From the NCBI GenBank assembly GCA_009921245.1, contig RFXW01000002.1:1-44967 (forward strand): a DNA stretch of 44,967 bases, read 5' to 3'. Under the pieces are notes generated by a model that saw nothing but the letters and a program-made list of their open reading frames with translations, searched no databases and had not been told where the DNA came from. Position numbers and translations under genes: made by a program. Positions 1-14,433 of this stretch are shown here, piece after piece. This DNA is from Candidatus Fonsibacter lacus (GTDB lineage: Bacteria; Pseudomonadota; Gammaproteobacteria; Burkholderiales; Burkholderiaceae_C). Each line of letters begins with the position of its first letter. Position 1 is the first letter of the stretch.

Positions 1-53
1 GCAAGCAGGTGGCCGGCAAGGGCTGGTGCAGCGCGTGGGTGAAGAAAGCCTAA
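1..53 (+). CDS. hip: High-potential iron-sulfur protein (HiPIP), 3' end only
   Basis: Only the last 16 codons are in the window, read in the frame that starts at base 3 and ends in TAA at 51-53. The tail contains GWCSAWVKKA, which matches the C-terminus I recall for HiPIP of Rhodoferax and relatives, including the last Cys ligand of the 4Fe-4S cluster. HiPIPs are small periplasmic electron carriers that re-reduce the reaction-centre cytochrome in several purple bacteria. A position beside the photosynthesis cluster, which encodes a tetrahaem PufC, fits that job. The identification rests on a short but distinctive stretch; the rest of the gene is off the window. Confidence 0.75.
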   Translation, partial: KQVAGKGWCSAWVKKA

Positions 54-86
54 TTAGGCACGCAGCAAGCGCACGCGCCCAAGGCG

Positions 87-113
87 CCCAGGCGGCGGTA
101 CCTTCCGCCTGGG
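87..113. terminator. Bidirectional hairpin terminator between HiPIP and tspO
   Basis: A perfect 9-bp inverted repeat (CCCAGGCGG / CCGCCTGGG) with a 9-nt loop lies between the convergent ends of the HiPIP gene and tspO. There is no long T-run on either side, so it may work as a mRNA 3'-end stabiliser as much as an intrinsic terminator. Confidence 0.6.
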
Positions 114-122
114 GGCTGCGCT

Positions 123-602
123 TTAAGCAAAGGGTGCGTTGGCGTTAACCACCGCGGCGTTAAGGGCCGCAGCAAACGAAACCCATGCGGCGTAGGGCAC
201 CAAGCACCACGCCGCTTTTGGGCTGTACTGGCGGGTGACCCACCACAGGTGAATCACCGACGCCCACAGCACGCCAACCTCGGCCAGCGCCCAGTCTGGG
301 CGTTGCGCGTAAAAAAACAAGGCACTCCAGGTCACGTTGCATACGCTGTTGATGGCATAAGCCAGCAACACCTGGCGCTTGGCGTGTGCCGTGCTGGCGC
401 CGCGCCACGCGTTGACGCCAGCCACCACACACAGCGCAAACAGTGTGGTCCAGACCGGGCCGAACCATAGGTCGGCGGGTTTCCAGGCCGGCTGCTGCAG
501 CGCAAAATACCAAGCGTCAAGCGTGGTGAGCGCGCCGCCCAATGAGGCCACCGCCAGCGCCCACAGTGACCCCAGCCACCAGTGGCGGGCCTGACCACTC
601 AT
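123..602 (-). CDS. tspO: TspO/MBR family tryptophan-rich sensory protein
   Basis: A 159-residue membrane protein of the TspO/MBR family, with the usual length and five hydrophobic segments. The family hallmark is visible at about residues 36-52 (LQQPAWKP...WFGPVWT), and Trp is abundant throughout. In Rhodobacter, TspO (CrtK) sits in the outer membrane, binds tetrapyrroles and dampens photosynthesis gene expression under oxygen. It is the last gene of the bchG-pucC-bchP-tspO unit: its ATG overlaps the bchP stop by 4 nt, so it is probably translationally coupled. A role in porphyrin handling is inferred from the family and the context. Confidence 0.9.
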   Translation of the reverse strand: MSGQARHWWLGSLWALAVASLGGALTTLDAWYFALQQPAWKPADLWFGPVWTTLFALCVVAGVNAWRGASTAHAKRQVLLAYAINSVCNVTWSALFFYAQRPDWALAEVGVLWASVIHLWWVTRQYSPKAAWCLVPYAAWVSFAAALNAAVVNANAPFA

Positions 603-1789
603 ACCCGTGCCATGCCAAGCAAATGGGCCAAGTCTTTAAAGAAGATACGAATGTGGGCCATGGGTTTGCGGCGCACCAAGCGTTTGTTCATGTAGGCGTC
701 GAAGGTGAGTTGTTGCACGTCTTGATCTTCGCAAATTTTGACAAACCTTTCGCGCCGTCGGTTGTTGCGGTACCAAAACGATTGCATGATGCCCAGCACC
801 CAAAAAATCTTGCCATGGGCGCGCATGAATTTTTTGCGTGCCAGTTTGAGCGAGGCTGGGTTGCCCCCGCGCAGGTAGGCGTGCGCAGCCTCAGCGGCGA
901 GTTGGCCGCCCAGCATGGCGTAGTAAATGCCCTCGCCCGAGGCGGGTGCAACCACGCCGGCGGCGTCGCCGGCCAACACCACGTCACGGCCGTTGTCCCA
1001 GCGTGGCAGGGGTTTCATGGGTATGGGCGCGCCTTCGCGGCGCACGGTGGTGGCGTGTTCCAGGCCGCTTTGCTGGCGTAGGGTGGCAACAGCGTCGCGC
1101 AACGAGAAGCCTTTGTTGGCGCTGCCTGTGCCGACGCTTAAGGTTTGTCCATGGGGAAAGACCCAGCCGTAAAAGTCGGGTGAGATATGCCCTTGGTACA
1201 CCACATCGCAGCGCTCGTGGTGGTAGTTGGCGGGGGTGTGCGCCGGCGTGCTTAGGATTTCGTGATACGCAAAAACGCATGGCATGCGCTCGGCGTGTGC
1301 AATGTTTTGCTTGGCCACCGCGGAGCGCGCGCCATCGGCGCCAATCACCACCCGCGTTTGCGCCTCACCAACACGACCATCGGCGCAGCGGTAGCGCACC
1401 ACGGGTTGGTCGCCTTGGTCGCGGTCGATGTCGATGAACGTGCCGGTGGCGCGTTGAACGCCGGCGTTCGCCGCGCGGGCGCGCAGCCATTCGTCAAAGT
1501 GTTCGCGGTCGACCATGCCAACAAAACCGTTGTCGATTGGAATGTCAACGTGTTTGCGGCTGGGCGCCACCATGCGGGCGCAGCGCGCTTTGGCCACCAG
1601 CATGTGGTCGGGAATGGCAAAGTCGCGGATTAACCGCGGCGGAATGGCGCCACCGCAGGGTTTGATGCGACCACCGCGATCGAGCAGCAGCACGCGGTTG
1701 CCCGATTCGGCCAGGTATTGCGCGGCGGTGGCGCCGGCGGGGCCGCCACCGACGACAACCGCATCAAAAAAAGGACGTTCGATGTTCAT
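599..1789 (-). CDS. bchP: Geranylgeranyl reductase (bacteriochlorophyll phytyl tail reduction)
   Basis: This is BchP, 396 aa, a flavoprotein that uses NADPH to reduce three double bonds of the geranylgeranyl tail, giving phytylated bacteriochlorophyll a. The N-terminal FAD fold (VVGGGPAGATAA, residues 12-23) and the second FAD motif GDAAG (274-278) are present and the length is normal. The ORF track extends the frame to 2026, but those residues only shadow the upstream PucC-family gene. The ATG at 1789 overlaps that gene's stop (ATGA) and gives the expected N-terminus MNIERPFFDAVVVGGG. It acts on the product of BchG, encoded two genes upstream in the same unit. Confidence 0.95.
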   Translation of the reverse strand: MNIERPFFDAVVVGGGPAGATAAQYLAESGNRVLLLDRGGRIKPCGGAIPPRLIRDFAIPDHMLVAKARCARMVAPSRKHVDIPIDNGFVGMVDREHFDEWLRARAANAGVQRATGTFIDIDRDQGDQPVVRYRCADGRVGEAQTRVVIGADGARSAVAKQNIAHAERMPCVFAYHEILSTPAHTPANYHHERCDVVYQGHISPDFYGWVFPHGQTLSVGTGSANKGFSLRDAVATLRQQSGLEHATTVRREGAPIPMKPLPRWDNGRDVVLAGDAAGVVAPASGEGIYYAMLGGQLAAEAAHAYLRGGNPASLKLARKKFMRAHGKIFWVLGIMQSFWYRNNRRRERFVKICEDQDVQQLTFDAYMNKRLVRRKPMAHIRIFFKDLAHLLGMARV

Positions 1790-3153
1790 GCGTGTTCTCC
1801 TTGCGGCCCAAGGCTTGGGTGCCGTTGACGATGGGCGGTGAGTGCCGCTTGCCCGGGTCGAATGCGCAGCGCCAGCCAGGCCGATAGACCAAACAAGCCA
1901 GCTTCGAGTGCAAAAACGCTGGCGTAGGCGGTACCGGGGTCGGCCCAAAGGGCGCGCGCCAAATCGGCGGCGCCGGTGCCAACCAGCCCGCCCAACGCAA
2001 AGGCCATGGCCTGCGCCGCGCCCCATAAGCCCATGCGGGTGCCTTCGCGGGCTTGGCGCCCTTGGTCGGCCAGCATCATCATGGAGCCGATGGCGCCAAT
2101 GGAAAACATGCCGTTGGCCACGCCCAAGGCAAACACGGTGCCACGCAGCGGCCAGGCGTGCCCCACCACACCCGCAGCAACCAGTGCCAACAACGCCAGC
2201 GCCGAGGCGGCGCAGCCCACCAGGGTCCAGCCGCGCAGCGAGGCCAGTCGTTGTCCCCAGCGTGATTGAAGGTGGCGTCCACCCCAGGCGGTGGCCAGCG
2301 CCACGCCTATCATGCCCAGCAGCACGCCGCCGTGTTGGACACCGGCAAGCTGTGTGGATTGGCCGGGCGTCATGCCAAAAGCGGCGCCAGCGAAGGGCTC
2401 AAGAATCAGGTCTTGGGAGCTGTACGCCAGCATGGAGACAAACACAAAAATGGTGAAGTGCCGCGCCTGCGGCTCGCGCCACACCTGCTGCAACGCTTGG
2501 CCAAAGGCCTGCCAAGACAGTCCGTTGGCCGACGGCGGCTCGGGTGCGGCCGTGGCTTGGGTAACGCGCGGCTCAAGCCCGGTTAAGGCGATCAGTGCCA
2601 GCAGCAAGGCCAACCCCGAGACGGTGGCGGCCACAGCCAGCAGACGCGCCGGGCTGTAGGGGTCTAGAAAGTGACCCGCCAAGCCGGCGGTGATGGCAAA
2701 GCCAGCGATCATCATCATCCACACCACCGCCGCGGCGGCGCCGCGCCGCGCCGGGGCCACGCATTTGGCCAACAACGCCAGCAGCGAGGTGCCTGCGGCC
2801 GAGACGCCAAGGCCGATCAGGACAAACGCCAACGCCGCCAATGCCATGCCGGCGGCGGGGTCGGATTGCATCCACACCACCGCGGCCGCTGCAAGCACGC
2901 CACCAATGGCCAAGCCGGTCATGCCGCCGACAATCCAAGGGGTGCGGCGTTGCCATACGTCTGAGCCGTAGCCCATGGTGGGGCGCGACAGCTGCACCGC
3001 GTAGTGCAGCGCCACCAGCGCCCCTGGCAGCAGCGCCGGTAACGCCAGCTCAACCACCATGACCCGGTTGAGCGTGGAGGTGGTGAGCACCACCACCGCG
3101 CCCAGTGCCATTTGCACCAAGCCCAAGCGAATGATTCCAAGCCAACTTAGCAT
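1786..3153 (-). CDS. PucC-family (BCH2/LhaA-like) transporter between bchG and bchP
   Basis: A 455-aa protein of the PucC branch of the major facilitator superfamily, with about 12 hydrophobic segments. It carries the family phrases TLNRVMVVEL and RPTMGYGSDVWQRRTPW near the N-terminus and SQDLILEPF in the middle. Orthologues (Rhodobacter ORF428/bch2) lie between bchG and bchP exactly as here; PucC/LhaA proteins help insert light-harvesting complexes and deliver bacteriochlorophyll. I chose ATG 3153, 7 nt after the bchG stop and after a GGGGTGAG sequence. The longer start at 3189 would overlap bchG by 29 nt. It is the only intact PucC-type gene in the window, because lhaA is frameshifted. Confidence 0.9.
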   Translation of the reverse strand: MLSWLGIIRLGLVQMALGAVVVLTTSTLNRVMVVELALPALLPGALVALHYAVQLSRPTMGYGSDVWQRRTPWIVGGMTGLAIGGVLAAAAVVWMQSDPAAGMALAALAFVLIGLGVSAAGTSLLALLAKCVAPARRGAAAAVVWMMMIAGFAITAGLAGHFLDPYSPARLLAVAATVSGLALLLALIALTGLEPRVTQATAAPEPPSANGLSWQAFGQALQQVWREPQARHFTIFVFVSMLAYSSQDLILEPFAGAAFGMTPGQSTQLAGVQHGGVLLGMIGVALATAWGGRHLQSRWGQRLASLRGWTLVGCAASALALLALVAAGVVGHAWPLRGTVFALGVANGMFSIGAIGSMMMLADQGRQAREGTRMGLWGAAQAMAFALGGLVGTGAADLARALWADPGTAYASVFALEAGLFGLSAWLALRIRPGQAALTAHRQRHPSLGPQGEHA

Positions 3154-3160
3154 GTGCTGC

Positions 3161-4042
3161 TCACCCCAGGCTTGCGCCGCGTAGGGCAAACGCGCTGACC
3201 ATCATGCCGGCGACAAACAACGGCACCCCAACGCCGCTGTACCAGCGGGCTCGGCCCATGACGTCTCGCAAAAAGCGTTGCATGAGGCGTGCTTGCACAA
3301 CCATAAGTGCCGCCACGGCAAGGGCGTGCCACGCTTGCCCCCACTGCAGCAGCAGCCCAACCACCACCGCTTGAGGCAGCAGCATGATGGCGCAGGCCAC
3401 GCGGGCGGCGCGTTGTACGCCCAATTGAACCGGCAACGAGCGCACGCCCATGCGGCGGTCGCCGTCGATGGCTTTGAAGTCGTTAAGGGTCATGATGCCG
3501 TGGGTGCCCACGCTGTAAAGCGCGGCCAGCAGCAGCGAGCGGCTTTCGGGCCACACGCCGCCGGCCATGATGGCGGCCCCGGTAAGCCAGGCAATGCCCT
3601 CGTAGCTGATGCCGCAAGCGGCGTTGCCCCACCAGCCATTGGCCTTAAGGCGCAGCGGCGGCGCGCTGTAAGCCCACGCCAAGGCCAGTGCCAAGGCCGT
3701 GGCCAGCAGCCCCACCGGGCCCAGCGCCAGGCCCACCACCAGCGACAACACGGTCCACAGCAGCGCCAGGTACAAGCCCCAGCGACCGGGGATACGGCCC
3801 GATGGGATGGGGCGGTGCGGCTCGTTGATGGCGTCCACGTGCCGGTCGAACCAGTCGTTGACGGCCTGACTGGTGGCGCAGACCATGGGCCCGGCCAGCA
3901 ACACGCCCAGCAGCAGCAGGTGCCACTGCCCATTCATGGGCGCGGCAGAGGCCACCACCCCACAGGCAAAGGCCCACATGGGGGGGAACCAAGTGATGGG
4001 TTTAAAGAGTTCGGCTACCGCCGACAAAGACGGAATCGTCAT
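3161..4042 (-). CDS. bchG: Bacteriochlorophyll a synthase (bacteriochlorophyllide geranylgeranyltransferase)
   Basis: A UbiA-superfamily prenyltransferase of 293 aa with 8-9 membrane helices. It joins geranylgeranyl diphosphate to the C17 propionate of bacteriochlorophyllide a. The first Asp-rich motif is NDWFDRHVDAINEPHRP (residues 62-78); the second is LNDFKAIDGDRR around residue 190. The N-terminus MTIPSLSAVAELFKPITWFPPMWAF matches the family, supporting ATG 4042. No Shine-Dalgarno precedes this ATG: the upstream bases form a hairpin and a promoter -10 region instead (see the promoter entry). It is the first gene of the unit bchG-pucC-bchP-tspO. Confidence 0.96.
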   Translation of the reverse strand: MTIPSLSAVAELFKPITWFPPMWAFACGVVASAAPMNGQWHLLLLGVLLAGPMVCATSQAVNDWFDRHVDAINEPHRPIPSGRIPGRWGLYLALLWTVLSLVVGLALGPVGLLATALALALAWAYSAPPLRLKANGWWGNAACGISYEGIAWLTGAAIMAGGVWPESRSLLLAALYSVGTHGIMTLNDFKAIDGDRRMGVRSLPVQLGVQRAARVACAIMLLPQAVVVGLLLQWGQAWHALAVAALMVVQARLMQRFLRDVMGRARWYSGVGVPLFVAGMMVSAFALRGASLG

Positions 4043-4043
4043 A

Positions 4044-4063
4044 CCGGCATTGTGGGATGCCGG
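4044..4063. other. Inverted repeat abutting the bchG start codon
   Basis: A perfect 7-bp inverted repeat, CCGGCAT / ATGCCGG, with a 6-nt loop ends one base before the bchG ATG (4042). It covers the predicted -10 element (4049-4054). It could be an operator half of the promoter or, if transcription starts further upstream, an RNA hairpin at the initiation region. Confidence 0.45.
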
Positions 4064-4077
4064 TTGGGTTGTGTCAA
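4049..4077 (-). promoter_or_regulatory. Predicted bchG promoter (sigma70-like), possibly leaderless
   Basis: On the minus strand, TTGACA (4077-4072), a 17-nt spacer and CACAAT (4054-4049) form a sigma70-type promoter. A start 7 nt after the -10 would fall on the A of the bchG ATG (4042). The -35 is embedded in the PpsR palindrome, so repressor binding would exclude RNA polymerase. Confidence 0.5.
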
Positions 4078-4089
4078 TTTATATTTACA
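4072..4089. promoter_or_regulatory. PpsR/CrtJ operator TGT-N12-ACA upstream of bchG
   Basis: TGTCAATTTATATTTACA is an exact TGT-N12-ACA palindrome, the consensus bound by PpsR/CrtJ. It lies 30 bp before bchG and overlaps the predicted -35. The AT-rich core stands out from its GC-rich surroundings. Confidence 0.8.
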
Positions 4090-4102
4090 CTAACCAAGTA
4101 AT

Positions 4103-5494
4103 CTAGATTTGACTTCCGGCTTTGGCCGAGGCTTCATCAACCCCGTCGGTCATTTGAAAGCGACGCAGCTTGATGTATAGGCTTTGGCGCGACAAGCCCA
4201 GCATTTCGGCGGCTGAGGCGCGGTTGTCTCCGGTGAGCTCGAGCGCGGCTTGGATGCACAGCTGTTCGATAAGGTCGGTGGTTTCGCGCACGATGTCTTT
4301 GAGCGGCAGCCGGCCAACCAGTTCGGTCATTTCGCTGGCGGTGCGGGGCAGCTCTTTGGGGGTGTCGTCCAGGCGGCGGCTGACATCGCGTATGACCAAG
4401 CCGTAGCGCGGCGCGGGTGCGTCGCCAACGGCTGCAGCCGATATTTCGATGTCGGTGTTGGCGCCTTGGCTGCCGCGCAGCTCGGTGGCGAACAAGCGCA
4501 CGCTGCCGTGTTGTTTAAGGTTGGACAACAGCACGCTTTGATCGACGTCTTCGCGCCCAAGCCATGCTTGCAGCGCGGTGCCCACCACTTGTTCGGGGCT
4601 GACGCATTGCGTGAGGCGCAAAAAACTGGCGTTGGCGTGTTGGATGACACCCGCCGCGTTGGTAATAAGCAGCGCATCGGGCGCGGTGGCCACCACCGGA
4701 TCCCAGGTGTTGGGGTTGGGCTCCAACGCGGTGGCCTGCGTAGACAAGCGCAGCAGCCACTGGCTGGCGCCGCCCATGTCGGTGCGTTGCAAGGCCGCGT
4801 GGCAAGCTTGGCCGTTGGGTTCAAGTTCGAGCTGCGCCACCCGTGGCAGGTTACCGGCGCGCAGTTCGCCGGCGTGCTGCAGCAAGGCTTGGCGTGAGGC
4901 GTCGCCCAGCTGGCTGAGCAGGTTCCAGCCCGATTGTTCGAGGCCTGGCCCAAGCAGTTGGTGTGCTGCGGCGTTGGCTTGTACCAAAGTAAAGTGCTCG
5001 GCGTCGAGCACCAACAAAGCGTCGCCGCTGAGTTGCATGAGGGCGTGCGCACGGGCTTGCAAGCGTTGTTGCATGCGGGTGGTGTCGCGCAGGTCGCGCC
5101 CAATCGCTGCAAATTGGGCGCTGTGTTCGCGCGCGCCCAGTGGCACCACACGGTAGTTCATGGGCAGGTCGCTGCCCATGGCGCTGGGGTGGTTGACTTG
5201 ACGCGCCACGGCGGGTTGCCCACGCCTGGCGTCGTTGAGCATGGCTTGCACCTTGGGCACGCTTTCACCGGTCACGGTGTTGGCCCACGCTTGGCCAATC
5301 CATTCGGTAAGGTTCCAGGCCGCCAAGTCTTCTCGGCTGCAGGCGAGGTCCAGTATGTTGCCGTCGGCGTTGAGGAGCAACACCACGTCACCGCTGGCAG
5401 CCAACAGCGAGGCGGCCGACGATGCCGAGAGGGCGCCCAGATGCTGATCAGCCGAACTGAAGTTCAAACTGGGCTGGGGTTGTCGTGCGGTCAT
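4103..5494 (-). CDS. ppsR: PpsR/CrtJ photosynthesis repressor
   Basis: A 463-aa transcription factor with an N-terminal sensory domain, a linker helix, two PAS domains (about residues 155-250 and 265-370) and a C-terminal Fis-type helix-turn-helix, TGDNRASAAEMLGLSRQSLYIKLRRF. PpsR/CrtJ binds TGT-N12-ACA and represses bch, crt and puf genes under oxygen. A Cys just before the DNA-binding helix (EQLCIQAALEL) corresponds to the redox-active Cys of CrtJ. The track starts at TTG 5503; I prefer ATG 5494 (MTARQPQ), though neither has a good Shine-Dalgarno. The linker between the N-domain and PAS1 looks about 17 residues shorter than in Rhodobacter (see findings). It follows ppaA by a few bases. Confidence 0.93.
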   Translation of the reverse strand: MTARQPQPSLNFSSADQHLGALSASSAASLLAASGDVVLLLNADGNILDLACSREDLAAWNLTEWIGQAWANTVTGESVPKVQAMLNDARRGQPAVARQVNHPSAMGSDLPMNYRVVPLGAREHSAQFAAIGRDLRDTTRMQQRLQARAHALMQLSGDALLVLDAEHFTLVQANAAAHQLLGPGLEQSGWNLLSQLGDASRQALLQHAGELRAGNLPRVAQLELEPNGQACHAALQRTDMGGASQWLLRLSTQATALEPNPNTWDPVVATAPDALLITNAAGVIQHANASFLRLTQCVSPEQVVGTALQAWLGREDVDQSVLLSNLKQHGSVRLFATELRGSQGANTDIEISAAAVGDAPAPRYGLVIRDVSRRLDDTPKELPRTASEMTELVGRLPLKDIVRETTDLIEQLCIQAALELTGDNRASAAEMLGLSRQSLYIKLRRFQMTDGVDEASAKAGSQI

Positions 5495-5508
5495 ATCATT
5501 CAAAACAA

Positions 5509-6378
5509 TTAACGATGCGCTTTGAAATTAGGTTGTAGGTATTGTGCCGCCAAACGGGCAACGTCGGGGGCGGTACCGGCCACGGCGTTGAGGCCAAGGT
5601 GGGTGGCGGGTATGTCTAGGTCGGCCAGTCCCGCGCCGCCAGCCAACAAAACCAAGTTGGGGTTGGCGCTGGCGGTGCGCAGCGCGCGGGCCAGTTCGGC
5701 CAGTGGCGCGGTGCCGCTGGTGTGGCCCACGCTAAGGGCAACCACTTGCACGTTGTGCCGCTGAATCCAGCTTACCGCCTCGGCTTGATGGGTGAATTGT
5801 TGGCGTTGCACCACCCAGCCGGCTTGCAAAAGAAATTCGGCCACCATGGACAGGCCAAAGGTGTGCTGCTCGCCAGGTAGCGGGCACAGCAGCACTTGTC
5901 CGGGCGAGGCAAGGCCGCTGACAGGACGGCTTAAGGGGTGCTCGCGCAGCAGCTGCTGCAGTTGCCCCATGCCCCAGGTGACCTCAACAAAATTACAGGT
6001 ATCGGTTTCCCAGTGCCGGCCCAAGACCCGTGCCGCGGGCGCCAGCAGATACATGTACATGTCCTCGGTGCTGACGCCAATGCCGAGTTGATCGCGCACC
6101 AACTGCCGCGCGGGCTCAATCGATTCCTCTAGCACGTGGCCGGCCAGTTCCAGCACCGCCGCTTCGCTGGGCAGGACGCGGGCTTTGTCGCCGTTGGCCG
6201 CACGCCCCAATAAGGTAGGCACCACGCGGTGCGTAATGGCTTGCCGTAACAGCTCCCGTGGGAGGTTGGAGGGCCGGTTGACCGCGTCTGGCGAAGGCCG
6301 TGGTGAAGGCATGGGTGCCCTTTGGTTGGGTGGTCCCAGCGATTGATTACCGCCAGGTGCACAGAGTATTACGGACAT
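5509..6378 (-). CDS. ppaA: PpaA/AerR-family cobalamin-binding antirepressor
   Basis: A 289-aa protein with a helical N-terminal half and a C-terminal B12-binding Rossmann domain. The family motif HWETDTCNFVEVTWGMGQL is at residues 122-140, and the B12-coordinating His lies in PGEQHTFGL (His172). In Rhodobacter, AerR/PpaA binds cobalamin and light-dependently counteracts CrtJ/PpsR. It is encoded directly before ppsR with a gap of about 14 nt or less, the conserved arrangement. The start is uncertain: ATG 6378 opens the frame, but ATG 6312 (MPSPRPS) has a better preceding AAAGGG. It shares its upstream region with divergent bchF. Confidence 0.9.
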   Translation of the reverse strand: MSVILCAPGGNQSLGPPNQRAPMPSPRPSPDAVNRPSNLPRELLRQAITHRVVPTLLGRAANGDKARVLPSEAAVLELAGHVLEESIEPARQLVRDQLGIGVSTEDMYMYLLAPAARVLGRHWETDTCNFVEVTWGMGQLQQLLREHPLSRPVSGLASPGQVLLCPLPGEQHTFGLSMVAEFLLQAGWVVQRQQFTHQAEAVSWIQRHNVQVVALSVGHTSGTAPLAELARALRTASANPNLVLLAGGAGLADLDIPATHLGLNAVAGTAPDVARLAAQYLQPNFKAHR

Positions 6379-6457
6379 GTTGGATGGGCGTCAAGGCGTG
6401 GTTCTTTAGAGTAGTTTTAAAGTATTCATCATTAAGGGTTAACCGGGGTCGTTGAGA

Positions 6458-6475
6458 TGTAAATAAATATTGACG
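6458..6475. promoter_or_regulatory. Imperfect PpsR operator (left) between ppaA and bchF
   Basis: TGTAAATAAATATTGACG matches TGT-N12-ACA except for the last base. It overlaps the next half-matching site by two bases at a central GACGTC. The position between divergent ppaA and bchF fits shared control. Confidence 0.5.
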
Positions 6476-6491
6476 TCATTAAAAGTTGACA
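6474..6491. promoter_or_regulatory. Imperfect PpsR operator (right) between ppaA and bchF
   Basis: CGTCATTAAAAGTTGACA matches TGT-N12-ACA except for the first base. It contains the -35 hexamer TTGACA of the predicted bchF promoter, so binding here would block transcription of the bchF superoperon. Confidence 0.5.
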
Positions 6492-6514
6492 CAATCGCCC
6501 CGTCGGGCTAAATT
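6486..6514 (+). promoter_or_regulatory. Predicted bchF promoter, apparently leaderless
   Basis: A consensus TTGACA (6486-6491), a 17-nt spacer and TAAATT (6509-6514) precede bchF. Only 6 nt separate the -10 from ATG 6521, so the expected start nucleotide is the A of the start codon. No Shine-Dalgarno is present. This would drive the 16-kb bchF-to-crtB superoperon. Confidence 0.6.
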
Positions 6515-6520
6515 GACGCC

Positions 6521-8310
<1,790 letters not shown>

Positions 8311-8315
8311 ACGCC

Positions 8316-9816
8316 ATGGAACTGACGCTTTGGACGTATGAAGGCCCCCCGCACGTAGGGGCCATGCGTGTGGCCACCGCCATGCGGGATGTGCACTACG
8401 TGCTGCATGCGCCGCAAGGCGATACCTACGCCGATTTGTTGTTCACCATGATTGAGCGTTTGCCGCGCCGCCCACCGGTGACGTACACCACCTTTCAGGC
8501 GCGTGATTTGGGCAGCGACACGGCGCAGTTGTTTAAAGATGCGGTGCGCGACGCGCACGCGCGCTTTGCACCCAAGGCCATGCTGGTAGGGGCCTCGTGC
8601 ACCGCCGAATTGATTCAAGACGACCCGGGTGGCTTGGCGCAGGCGCTGCAGCTGCCGATTCCTGTGGTGCCGCTGGAGCTGCCCGCGTACCAGCGCAAAG
8701 AAAACTGGGGTGCGGCCGAAACGCTGTACCGCATGGTGCGCGCCATGGCCGAGAACGTAAGCGTGGATCGCGCCAGTGTGCCCAAGGCCACCTGCAATTT
8801 GCTGGGCCCCATGGCGCTTGGGTTTCGGCACCGCGACGACGTGAAAGAAATTACCGCGCTGTTGCAGCGCATGGGTGTGCAAGTGCAAACGGTGGCGCCA
8901 TGGGAGGCCACGCCCGAGGACTTGGCGCGCTTGCCGCACGCGAACTTTAACGTGGTGATGTACCCCGAGTTGGCCGGTACCACCGCGCAGTGGCTGTGGC
9001 GACGCTTTGGCCAGCCGTTTACCCGCACCGTGCCCATTGGGCGTGGGGCCACCGCCGACTTTGTGCGCGAGGTGGCGGGCTTGGCCGAGGTTGACCCCGA
9101 ACCGGTGCTGCAGGGTTTGGCCGAACGCGCGCGCTGGTACGCGGCGTCGGTGGACAGCACCTACCTAACCGGCAAGCGCGTGTTTGTGTTTGGCGATGCC
9201 ACGCACGCCGTGGCCGCGGCGCGGGTGGCCAAAGAAGAAATGGGCTTTGAGGTGGTGGGCCTGGGCACCTACAGCCGTGAGCAAGCGCGTGAGGTGCGCG
9301 AGGCGGCCTCGCGCCTGGGGTTGCAGGCGTTGATCACCGACGATTACTTGCAAGTTGAAGCCGCCATTGCTGAACTTCAGCCCGAGCTGGTGTTGGGCAC
9401 GCAAATGGAGCGGCATATTGCCAAGCGCCTGGGTATGCCGTGTGCGGTGATTTCGGCGCCGGTGCATGTGCAAGATTTTCCGGCACGCTACGCGCCGCAA
9501 ATGGGCCCAGAAGGCGCCAACGTGTTGTTTGACACCTGGGTTCACCCCCTGATGATGGGCTTGGAAGAGCACCTGATTGGGATGTTCCGAGGTGACCACG
9601 AATTTCACGAAGACGCCGCCCCCTCGCACCTGGGCCACGGCACGCGTGCCGCCCCCGCGCCGGAGGTGAGCCCCGCCGAGGGTGGCTTGTGGGGCGACGA
9701 CGCCGAGCGCGAACTGCGCAAGGTGCCATTTTTTGTGCGCGGCAAAGCCAGGCGCAACACCGAACGTTTTGCCCGTGAGCATGGGCTTAGTCAAATCACC
9801 GTCGACACACTTTACG

Positions 9817-9842
<26 letters not shown>
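8316..9842 (+). CDS. bchB: Light-independent protochlorophyllide reductase subunit B
   Basis: BchB, 508 aa, supplies the fourth ligand of the NB cluster (Asp36 in [10 protein letters not shown]) and much of the substrate pocket of the dark protochlorophyllide reductase. The N-terminus [20 protein letters not shown] and the C-terminal domain ending in [15 protein letters not shown] are characteristic. It starts 5 nt after bchN, and its last 26 nt overlap the start of bchH. It is intact. Confidence 0.97.

Positions 9843-14432
<4,590 letters not shown>

Positions 14433-14433
<1 letters not shown>

Noticed and set aside
3278-4093. Plus-strand ORF (271 aa) opposite bchG
   Set aside because: Shadow frame; the UbiA motifs on the minus strand are unambiguous.
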